From positions 4,095,501-4,159,500 of the forward strand of contig NZ_CP042435.1 of assembly GCF_007971225.1 (NCBI RefSeq): DNA of 64,000 nt, in the 5' to 3' direction. Below the pieces are notes generated by a model, which was given only the letters and a program-made list of their open reading frames with translations, made no database searches and was not told where the DNA came from. Position 1 is the first letter of the stretch. Every line of letters starts with the position of its first letter. This DNA comes from Panacibacter ginsenosidivorans (GTDB lineage: Bacteria > Bacteroidota > Bacteroidia > Chitinophagales > Chitinophagaceae). This document shows positions 26,995 to 33,599 of this stretch, piece by piece. The position numbers and the translations under genes were made by a program.

Positions 26995-27447
26995 TTATTT
27001 GTAATTGTCAAAATTCAATTTAGTTGGCAAATAAAATGTCCCACTAAATTTGTTTTTATTCTTGTCGGTAGCATCGTCAAAATGTATTGCACCAGTTGAA
27101 GCATAAACCAGTCCTGATGATAGAAAAGTGTTGTCTTTAAGTTTAACTTCAAGTATAATATGTCCTGGCTTAATTAAAAGTCCGCCAGCAAACTTTGCTT
27201 TCTTAAGTTGCTCTTTTAAAATCGTAAATTCCTTTGTCGTCAAAGTATGTATACCGCTGTAATTTTTAACTTTTATAGTTACAATATTGTCTATTGGGAA
27301 AATTGAATCCAATAATTGTCCCTTGGCTATAGTTATACTTCCTGTATTTGTTTGCACTTGAGAAAAATTCATCTTAGTGTTCAAACTAAATAATACAATT
27401 AGTAAAACTATCATTTTATAAGGCTTAATTGATGATGTTGCTACCAT
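26995..27447 (-). CDS. Secreted protein of unknown function (cassette C3)
   Basis: A 150-residue protein with an N-terminal hydrophobic signal (MIVLLIVLFSLNTKMNFSQ after a short basic start). The mature part is beta-rich (ITIAKGQLLDSIFPIDNIV, GGLLIKPGHIILEVKLKDNT, NKFSGTFYLPTKL). No family recognised. The start codon is 36 bp from the C3 core at 27,484-27,493; a later start at the MIVLL methionine is possible. Confidence 0.6.
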   Translation of the reverse strand: MVATSSIKPYKMIVLLIVLFSLNTKMNFSQVQTNTGSITIAKGQLLDSIFPIDNIVTIKVKNYSGIHTLTTKEFTILKEQLKKAKFAGGLLIKPGHIILEVKLKDNTFLSSGLVYASTGAIHFDDATDKNKNKFSGTFYLPTKLNFDNYK

Positions 27448-27492
27448 GTCAAGGTCAATTTATGGTTGAAGTCGGTCTACAATTACAGCCAA

Positions 27493-27683
27493 CGAGCAGG
27501 GCTTTATGCAGGTTGGGAAATAGCATTCCGTCTGCCGACAACCGCTGCTGATTGAAAATATAAAGTTGAATTTAAGAACTAAAGTTGAAAGTTGTTTGTC
27601 CAGCTCGAACTACAGCTTGGATTTGCAATTTGCTGATGTTTGTTTGTCGTGCCCAACTTGCATAAAACCCAATGTTAGCGGTT
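27493..27683 (-). other. attC-like site 2 (intact, 191 bp)
   Basis: Outer arms GGGCTTTATGCAGGTTGGG and CCCAACTTGCATAAAACCC are near-perfect inverted copies, flanked by the C3 core on the left and GTTAGCGGTT of C2 at 27,674-27,683. Confidence 0.85.
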
Positions 27684-28244
27684 GTTTTTAGTCCGATAGA
27701 ACTTTGCTCCTTCGGGTAACTTGTCAGAACCTACACAAAACAAAGTGTCGTTTTTTAATTGCAGTTGAATTTTGTCTAAGTAAATACGAACGGTGTCATT
27801 AGGCCCCGGCAAAACAGGTGACGGAGCATCTTTGAAACCTACGAACGTATATTCAACTTCTCCTTTTTTTAGTTTTCGTTTTGCTTTTTTAGGCTCTGCG
27901 ACTTCTGTTGATTTGATTGTGTCCGTCTGTTCTTTTTGTTTAAAGGTGTCAAAACTGGTCAGGATAATTGTTCCATTGTCATTAGTCCATTGCCCTTGTG
28001 AGATTTTTTGTCCATAACAACCTTGGTCATGAAATTTAAAAGTTCCATTGTCTTGCAGTGTCAACTCAGAAGAGTACCAAATGGTGTTACTATATTTCCA
28101 CGCACCAGTCAGTGAATTTTGAGTTTGTGTCTTGGTTGATGACGATAAAACCTGTGTCGCACTATTCCTGTCTTGTTTAGTGTTGCACTGTGCCAAAAGA
28201 AACAGCCCTAAAGATGCCGATATGAAATTGCGAAGTGTCACCAT
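27675..28244 (-). CDS. Lipoprotein of unknown function (cassette C2)
   Basis: About 189 residues from the start at MVTLRNFISASLGLFLLAQC, which gives a lipoprotein signal with the cysteine in LLAQCN; the frame is open further upstream but that part lies in the attC-like site. The mature part, GAWKYSNTIWYSSELTLQDN, CYGQKISQGQWTNDNGTIIL and YRTKNNR at the end, resembles lipocalin-like/META-type small proteins. Start codon is 5 bp after the C2 core and the stop codon is the TAA within the C2 core, so the gene fills the whole cassette. Confidence 0.7.
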   Translation of the reverse strand: MVTLRNFISASLGLFLLAQCNTKQDRNSATQVLSSSTKTQTQNSLTGAWKYSNTIWYSSELTLQDNGTFKFHDQGCYGQKISQGQWTNDNGTIILTSFDTFKQKEQTDTIKSTEVAEPKKAKRKLKKGEVEYTFVGFKDAPSPVLPGPNDTVRIYLDKIQLQLKNDTLFCVGSDKLPEGAKFYRTKNNR

Positions 28245-28258
28245 AAAATAACCGCTAA

Positions 28259-28454
28259 CGGGCAGGTATTGCCGATGGTGGGGAAATAGAATTTCGTCCG
28301 CCGGGAACAACTGCCTGGCTTTTTGATAAAGTTAAATATTAAGAACTAAAGCTGGGCATTATTCGTCGAGCCCCGAACCGCAGTACAACAAAATTATTGC
28401 TGCTAATTGTTTCAATGTCCAGCCGCACTATTGGCAATACCAATGTTGTAAGCC
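28259..28454 (-). other. attC-like site 1 (intact, 196 bp)
   Basis: Outer arms GCAGGTATTGCC and GGCAATACCAATG are inverted copies. Between them lie TTAAGAACTAAAGCTGGGC and CGTCGAGCCCCGAACCGCAG, phrases shared with other sites. Core of C1, GTTGTAAGCC, is at 28,445-28,454. Confidence 0.85.
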
Positions 28455-28461
28455 GTACTTC

Positions 28462-29565
28462 TCACTCTCCAAATAGAGACTTTAGCTTTTCAATTAGACT
28501 GTCACCTTTTAAATTCTTCGCAATAATCTTTCCTTGTGGGTCAAGCAAATAATTGGTTGGTAGTTCTGTTACTGCATAACTTTTTGCAACTGAATTTTTA
28601 AAGCCATTTAAATCAGATACGTTTTTCCATGGAAGTTCATCTTTGGTAATAGCCTTTATCCAAGCTGCTTTGTTATTGTCAAGTGATACACCTAATATGT
28701 CAAAGCCTTTAGGAAAATATTTTAAATAAGCTTTTTTTAGATGGGGATTTTCAGCACGGCAGGGTCCACACCAACTTGCCCAAAAGTCAATTAAAACATA
28801 TTTTCCAATAAAGTCTGATAAACGAACAATATTATTAGCTGTGTCAGCTTGTTGAAAAGTAATTGCTTTTTTGTTAAGTGCCGTGAGCTGCTCCGCTTCA
28901 AATATTTGATACTTCAACTGCTTGCCAACACTATGATTTTTCAAGATAGGCGACAACGACATGAAAAGCTTTTTTGCTCTTTGTATTCCATAGCTTTTTT
29001 GAAGTTCATTGAGTTGAGCAAGGCTAATGTAAGATGATGGATGTGCTTTAATAAAGCGGGCAATAGAGTCGTTTATTCTTTTAGTAATCGCAACATTTAG
29101 TTTTTCAAACTTTTTACCTGTTGCAGAGTCGCCACGGTTATATGCAGCAAAGACACTGTCAAAGGATGCTGATTGAGATGCAAAAAAGGGTTTAATAATA
29201 GCCCTTAGTTTTTGGGCAGATTTTAATTCTTTAGAACCACTGATACTAGCCTGTCGTAATGAGTCAGCATTACCTTTAAATTTTAACTTGTCATTGCTTA
29301 AAATAAAAGGGAAGTAAGCCGGTTGCCCTTCTACCAATAAAGAGTAATAATCGGTCTCTTTTACTTTGCCTTTTAAAGTAAACTTTCCACTTTTTACAAT
29401 TGCAGAGTCAATTGCATTTGCTTGTGCCGTTGGAGCTACATAGATTTTTTTGCCATCAGCGTTTTCAATTTCTCCTGCTATTTCGAATCCTGTTGAGTTT
29501 TGTCCATAGGTGTGCAAAGAAAAAATCAATAAAATTAGGATGGCTAATTTAGTTTGGTGTGTCAT
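28462..29565 (-). CDS. TlpA-like thiol-disulfide protein with DUF4369 (cassette C1)
   Basis: A 367-residue periplasmic protein: signal peptide (LAILILLIFSLHTYGQ), an N-terminal DUF4369 beta domain (FEIAGEIENADGKKIYVAPT), a helical linker, and a C-terminal thioredoxin domain with the active-site motif ASWCGPCRAENP and cis-proline segment VTELPTNYLLDPQGKIIAKN. Family knowledge: such proteins reduce disulfides in the periplasm. The start codon is 8 bp after the C1 core at 29,574-29,583. This is the cassette next to the recombinase remnant, the position where new cassettes arrive in classical integrons. Confidence 0.9.
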   Translation of the reverse strand: MTHQTKLAILILLIFSLHTYGQNSTGFEIAGEIENADGKKIYVAPTAQANAIDSAIVKSGKFTLKGKVKETDYYSLLVEGQPAYFPFILSNDKLKFKGNADSLRQASISGSKELKSAQKLRAIIKPFFASQSASFDSVFAAYNRGDSATGKKFEKLNVAITKRINDSIARFIKAHPSSYISLAQLNELQKSYGIQRAKKLFMSLSPILKNHSVGKQLKYQIFEAEQLTALNKKAITFQQADTANNIVRLSDFIGKYVLIDFWASWCGPCRAENPHLKKAYLKYFPKGFDILGVSLDNNKAAWIKAITKDELPWKNVSDLNGFKNSVAKSYAVTELPTNYLLDPQGKIIAKNLKGDSLIEKLKSLFGE

Positions 29566-29583
29566 GATAGTATGGCTTACAAC

Positions 29584-29660
29584 GTGTGTATTGGCGTTAT
29601 TATACGCAATGTAATATTTTTTGTGTTATTGAAAACCAACCATTTAGCCGTTATACATTT
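29584..29660 (-). other. Candidate attI-like site at the array head
   Basis: On the minus strand, just before the C1 core, there is ATTGCGTATAATAACGCCAAT, whose halves GCGT and ACGC are inverted around TATTAT, and then ACACACGTT. It has no attC-type arms. Its position between the recombinase remnant and the first cassette suggests an attachment site; this is an inference. Confidence 0.35.
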
Positions 29661-29685
29661 TATATTGTCGTTAGGACAATCCACC

Positions 29686-30095
29686 CTACCATTCTATATT
29701 TTCATTCTTCAATAGATCATCTAATTTGCTTATAATATTTACAAGTTTTTGTTTACTTACGTGTAAATATCTTTCTGTTGTTTTAATATCGAAATGTCCC
29801 GGTAACTCCTTTATATATTTAATATCTGTTCCCTTATCAAGCAAATGGGTTGCAAAACTGTGGCGTAAACTATGAATGCCAACTTCTTTTCTGATTCCCG
29901 CTTTCAGTTTCGCATTGTAAAAGATTTTGTACTGTTCTGGGCGGGTATGCGTTACCTGTTTGTTCGCTTTCAAATAAATAAGTAACCGGTCTTGGTTGGT
30001 AGTTCTTGATATAACTTCTAAGTAAGTCAAGTAACACCGGACTCAGGGTTACATATCTGTCTTTTTTTCCCTTTGATGAAAATGCTTCGCTTTCT
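29686..30095 (-). pseudogene. Tyrosine recombinase remnant, frameshifted and 5'-truncated
   Basis: The C-terminal part is open: HSLRHSFATHLLDKGTDI gives the catalytic His and second Arg, and PGHFDIKTTERYLHV gives the later His and the nucleophile Tyr. Further upstream, the frame KGKKDRYVTLSPVLLDLL, then YIKNYQPRPVTYLFESEQTG and AYPPRTVQ continues only after restoring one missing base near 29,925. The N-terminal domain and the first Arg are not recognisable. It resembles the XerD-type integrases common in Bacteroidota and lacks room for the extra IntI-specific patch. Same strand as the cassettes, with its 3' end facing cassette C1. Confidence 0.8.
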
Positions 30096-30186
30096 TACTC
30101 ACAGGGTTGCAGGGTAAGGGCTTTGTTTTTCAATAATACTAAAATATATTTATTACATAAAATTTCTTTGTTGACTCTATTGCATA

Positions 30187-30212
30187 AAAAGACCGCTTAT
30201 AAAAGCGGTCAT
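30187..30212. terminator. Hairpin upstream of the recombinase remnant
   Basis: GACCGCTT and AAGCGGTC around a 5-base AT loop, with an A run on the left, so it would act on minus-strand transcripts. Confidence 0.65.
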
Positions 30213-30288
30213 ACAGAATTAATTTTTGTAATTTATCTTTTCAGCAACTTTTCCAGCCTTGCCGCTAACATCCGGTTTTAGTATTCGC

Positions 30289-30570
30289 ATGGTTTGTCAG
30301 CAAACCGCAATTCCGGAATATGAATACAGCAATATGGAATCAGGTGCAATCATAGATGAACAGGAGGCAGAGCTACTGGGCACGCTGCTCGGGGTGGAAC
30401 CTTATTATCTCAAAGATTACAGCATGCAATTGCAGTTTATCAATGCTGCACAACTCATGCTTAATGCAAAAAATAAAAAGATCAGGCAGCTTGCCAATGC
30501 ATTAAAAAGAAAGATTAAAACAACCAACAAACGGTTATCAAAACCATGTACAACGAACCTGAATTCATAA
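30289..30570 (+). CDS. Helix-turn-helix-like small protein, possibly truncated
   Basis: About 93 residues. The stretch from TAIPEYEYSNMESGAIIDEQ to EAELLGTLLGVEPYYLKDYS resembles the second half of an XRE-type helix-turn-helix domain; the first helices are missing, so this could be the remains of a longer regulator. The tail is basic (KIRQLANALKRKIKTTNKRL). The frame is open upstream to 30,259 through a TTG; the ATG at 30,289 is preferred. Its 3' end overlaps the next gene by 25 bp, which suggests they form a pair. Confidence 0.45.
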   Translation: MVCQQTAIPEYEYSNMESGAIIDEQEAELLGTLLGVEPYYLKDYSMQLQFINAAQLMLNAKNKKIRQLANALKRKIKTTNKRLSKPCTTNLNS

Positions 30571-30985
30571 GACTCATTTTCCTGCTCGCAGATACACAGT
30601 TATGGGTAGATAAATTATCCAGGGATGCATTGATGCCGCTACCTGTAAAAGACAAAAGCAAACTTCAAAGAAAAACATATTATCTCTCTATTGGTGCGCT
30701 GGCACATATTATCGAAAAACATTATAATGCTGTCAGTCGTCATCCGCAATCTGGTAAATTTACCATACCTGTTGCAGACATTGTTAATCATATCAAACTC
30801 GCCGCCGACATACAGCCGCAGGCAATTCCGGGAGCCTTAATTTTTATCGCGTGCTAAAAGTTACTTCACCCATCGGACACGACTATAGCGGAACCACCGT
30901 TAATGAATTTACTGTTATAACCGATGCGGCAGGTAACATTGTTACAGCCTTTCCCGGTGTGCTAAAAGATCATTGTATCCTGTAA
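30546..30985 (+). pseudogene. Frameshifted small gene, possibly a BECR-type RNase toxin
   Basis: The first frame gives 103 residues (MYNEPEFIRLIFLLADTQLW, GALAHIIEKHYNAVSRHPQS) and stops at 30,857. One base lost in CCGGGAGCC near 30,828 hides a continuation, SLNFYRVLKVTSPIGHDYSG, VNEFTVITDAAGNIVTAFPG, that ends at 30,985. That tail resembles the ends of CdiA-type tRNase domains (a TVIT...G.IVTAFPG strand pair), and the upstream IIEKHY could hold a catalytic His. Overlap with an HTH-like gene hints at a toxin-antitoxin-like pair. The RNase idea is weak. Confidence 0.4.
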
Positions 30986-31030
30986 AAAATCAGTGTATGG
31001 TGCCGTTATAAAAGCTGATCACATTTGTTA

Positions 31031-31501
31031 TTATGGAGGATCAGGAACAAAATCGATAGAAGAATAATTTCCTGTTGCTACCATGCAGTCCGTAAATAAG
31101 TATGCTAATAGCAATTCTGCAAATAACAGGTCAGGTGTTGAAATGATTTTTACGATTTTCTTTTCAATGGGCTTTTTTAAATAAAAAGATCTTAGGTTTT
31201 TTAAAACCTGTTCTGTACTTTCTCCCGCTTTCAGTTGTTGCATCGCTGCACCCGTAATACTGCGGTATAAACCTTTTACTTTCTTTGTTGCCGGTATCTG
31301 CCTGTAAATTTCAGAAGCAACTTTTGAAGCGTTACCCATCAGCGCTGCATAGTACATTGTGTTTTTAAAAGCCGGATCGCACTTCACACGTTTACCCGAA
31401 AGGGTGCTTTTGCAACGCACATAATATTTACCATCCATTTTATAAAAACAGAGGTTGTCATAAGTACCTGTAATAAAATGTAGCCTTATCTGCTTTGCCA
31501 T
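31031..31501 (-). CDS. Conserved protein of unknown function
   Basis: 156 residues if started at MAKQIRLHFITGTYDNLCFY; the frame is open 21 residues further, but the extension is a cysteine-rich run with no family look. The body GKYYVRCKSTLSGKRVKCDP, YYAALMGNASKVASEIYRQI, YRSITGAAMQQLKAGESTEQ and NLRSFYL is a pattern I associate with a protein found repeatedly in Chitinophagaceae genomes, but no function is known. Isolated between broken genes, with a cysteine-free helical C terminus. Confidence 0.55.
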   Translation of the reverse strand: MAKQIRLHFITGTYDNLCFYKMDGKYYVRCKSTLSGKRVKCDPAFKNTMYYAALMGNASKVASEIYRQIPATKKVKGLYRSITGAAMQQLKAGESTEQVLKNLRSFYLKKPIEKKIVKIISTPDLLFAELLLAYLFTDCMVATGNYSSIDFVPDPP

Positions 31502-31731
31502 ACTTAAAATTAAGAAGGAGCTGGTGCACAAAAAATCGTAGCAGTACGTAAAAAAAGCGTACACCTACGTTTTTTTCATGAACAATGAATCGGGGTCCGG
31601 TTTAATATCCATAGCTTAAGGTTGCAGTCTCGTTACATTAACGGCTTCTTCCCACTTAATCGGTACTGTAGGGCTATTAAAAGCGTAAATCCATTTATCG
31701 TAGTTGCAGCACTTTTCTGTTTGCCTATTTC

Positions 31732-32178
31732 TTATTTTACAAGATCATTGGGCTCCCATATTTCTATTTTGTTTTGTTCTATGTCGAGAATATGTACAAA
31801 TTTTCCATACTCGTATGTTTCAATGGTATCCAAAACTGTTACGCCATTTTTCTATAATTCATTAACAAGTACTGTATGGTTCTCGACACGGTAATTGATC
31901 ATAAAACCTTTAGCAGATGGCTCAAAGTATTTTGTTGTTTCTTTAAACGGGCTCCATTGTGTAAACCTTTCTTTTTGGTGTCTGCCCCTTGCCGCCATTC
32001 AAACACGGCTCCATATTGGGGAGTCTTTGCACTTAAAGAATATACCGCCAATACCGGTAATCTTTCTTGCATCCTGCGCTTCATTATTGTTTTGTACAAG
32101 CATTGCCTTGAAGGCAAAACCGGAAATAAATGCTGTGGCAATAATAAATGTATTAAGAATTGTCTTTTGATGCTGCAA
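31732..32178 (-). pseudogene. Secreted VOC-family (glyoxalase) protein, decayed
   Basis: Minus strand: a hydrophobic signal-like start (ILNTFIIATAFISGFAF) leads into KITGIGGIFFKCKDSP, the opening of a VOC domain; the frame then breaks. The C-terminal part is readable in another frame: MINYRVENHTVLVNEL, a stop, then NGVTVLDTIETYEYGKFVHI and NKIEIWEPNDLVK. At least one stop and one or more frameshifts separate the parts. Clearly a dead copy. It shows the flank of the array is also degraded. Confidence 0.75.
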
Positions 32179-32258
32179 GATTATTGATCTTACTAATGTA
32201 CAATGCAGTAGCTATTTAAACGAACAAATATTCTTCTTTGCTGAACAATGAACAGAAT

Positions 32259-32318
32259 GCACAAGTGAGTGACACAACAGGCGATGCCCAAAGTGCCTGA
32301 AGCCCATACCCAAAAAAT
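32259..32318 (+). repeat. Intergenic REP-like repeat, copy 7
   Basis: GCACAAGTGAGTGACACAAC, then AGGCGATGCC and CCATACCC (subtype II, forward). First copy after the 19 kb gap. The rest of the spacer (32,179-32,433) shows no gene. Confidence 0.85.
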
Positions 32319-32433
32319 CTGCGTAAACAAAAAGCGAAACACAATTGTAAAAAATTACATTTGTAAGAGCCTTACCGGAATTGTTTATACCGGCTGATTG
32401 CTTAGTGTTTTTCTCACCTCATAATTGTTTGCC

Positions 32434-33408
32434 ATGAATGAAGTAATTAATTGCGCTGCTTACTCCAAAGGCCTTCGTGTTGCAAACGTGGAATTGAAAG
32501 ATATTAAACATGTGCTGCAACAGGATGATCATTTTGTATGGATAGGTTTACATGAACCAAGCGAAGAAATGTTGAATGAAGTGCAGCAACAATTCTGCCT
32601 GCACGATCTTGCAATAGAGGATGCACACAATGCGCACCAGCGCCCTAAAATTGAAACATACGGAGAAACTATTTTTATTGTATTGCGTACTGCGCAGATG
32701 AATGAAAAGCATCATATAGATTTTGGGGAAACGCATTTTTTTGTGGGCGCTAATTTTTTGGTTACGGTACGGCATGGTTCTTCTCTTGCTTATACTGAAG
32801 TTCGTAACCGTTGCGAAAGCACACCGCAATTATTAGGCAAAGGACAAGGCTTTGCCTTATATGCAGTGATGGACTCAATCGTTGATCAGTACTTTCCGGT
32901 GGTAGACGCGCTGGAAACAGAACTTACTGCCATAGAAGAAAAAATATTCAGCGAAAAACCAAGCCGGCAAACAACCGAACAGATCTATGAATTGAAACGT
33001 GAATTGCTGGAAGTAAAACGTGCCGTATCTCCGTTAATAGATATTTGTAACCGGCTGATGCGTTTTGATAAAAAACTGATAGCAGAAGAAACACAGGCTT
33101 ATTTTCGCGACATATATGATCATGCTATCCGCATCAATGAAATGGTGGACAATGCACGTGAGTTACTCAATACTGCATTGGATGCTAACTTCTCACTTAT
33201 CTCTATTTCGCAAAGCGAAGTATCAAAAAAAATGGCGGGCTGGGCCGCAATTATTGCCGTGCCTACATTGGTGGCAGGTTTCTATGGTATGAATTTCAGG
33301 TTTATGCCAGAGCTGGAATGGCAATATGGCTATCCTTTTGTGGTAACGCTTACGATCAGCTCCTGTATTATTGTTTATTTATTTTTCAGAAAAGCGGGAT
33401 GGTTATAA
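32434..33408 (+). CDS. corA: Magnesium/cobalt transporter CorA
   Basis: A 324-residue CorA. The cytoplasmic domain is long and alpha-beta; the C-terminal two transmembrane helices surround the signature YGMNF and are followed by FVVTLTISSCIIVYLFFRKAG. A basic cluster, FRKAGWL, closes the protein. It starts at MNEVINCAAYS; a TTG start 9 bp upstream is less likely. Family knowledge: pentameric channel for Mg2+ and Co2+ across the inner membrane. Confidence 0.93.
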   Translation: MNEVINCAAYSKGLRVANVELKDIKHVLQQDDHFVWIGLHEPSEEMLNEVQQQFCLHDLAIEDAHNAHQRPKIETYGETIFIVLRTAQMNEKHHIDFGETHFFVGANFLVTVRHGSSLAYTEVRNRCESTPQLLGKGQGFALYAVMDSIVDQYFPVVDALETELTAIEEKIFSEKPSRQTTEQIYELKRELLEVKRAVSPLIDICNRLMRFDKKLIAEETQAYFRDIYDHAIRINEMVDNARELLNTALDANFSLISISQSEVSKKMAGWAAIIAVPTLVAGFYGMNFRFMPELEWQYGYPFVVTLTISSCIIVYLFFRKAGWL

Positions 33409-33440
33409 ATTGTATAATATTTATTTCCTGGAAACTACAT

Positions 33441-33497
33441 TTTTTTTTGATACCGGCTATATCGTTTCATGGCATCTTCGTTGCGTCGCAAGCACTT
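33441..33497 (-). repeat. Intergenic REP-like repeat, copy 8
   Basis: TGATACCGGC, spacer, GGCATCTTCGTTGCGTCGCA (subtype I, reverse), after corA. The GTAC end is lost. Confidence 0.8.
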
Positions 33498-33599
33498 CAT
33501 CTGTTGTAATAATGGGATCTTTTAAGCTGCTCTGCAATTTATAAACTGAAATTAAATGGCTGAATGTTTAGCATCGTCTGCTGCAAGGAACGATGCGCA

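Larger units (their letters stand above)
15396..29583 (-). mobile_element. Integron-like gene cassette array (8 units)
   Basis: Eight minus-strand units, numbered from the recombinase side: C1 28,445-29,583; C2 27,674-28,259; C3 26,968-27,493; C4 26,156-26,786; C5 22,348-24,208; C6 21,591-22,162; C7 17,314-19,631; C8 15,444-16,257. Each unit is bounded by its own inverted 10-mer beginning GTT (for example C2 GTTAGCGGTT, C3 GTTGGCTGTA, C4 GTTGTGTGCC), and neighbouring units are separated by long imperfect palindromes. That arrangement is the split-core signature of integron cassettes. No intact integrase is seen; a decayed tyrosine recombinase lies beyond C1. The site boundaries are read directly; that the units move as cassettes is inferred. 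Confidence 0.75.

Noticed and set aside
15396..29583. Reading each unit as a separate small transposon with terminal inverted repeats
   Set aside because: Ends differ from unit to unit, there are no transposases in the units, no target duplications, and the separators themselves have paired arms. The cassette model explains all of these.
30258..30290. GCCGCTAACATCCGGTTTTA looks like another cassette core with an arm
   Set aside because: It has the right core and a C2-like continuation, but no paired arm or matching inverted core is found within 200-250 bp on either side; may be a relic.
31622..32187. Plus-strand open frames of about 90-100 codons
   Set aside because: They are shadows of the decayed VOC gene on the minus strand, which gives recognisable protein sequence.
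32395..32433. Short AT-rich stretch before corA as a metal riboswitch (M-box)
   Set aside because: Only about 40 bases lie between the preceding repeat region and corA, too short for an M-box, and no conserved M-box elements were seen.
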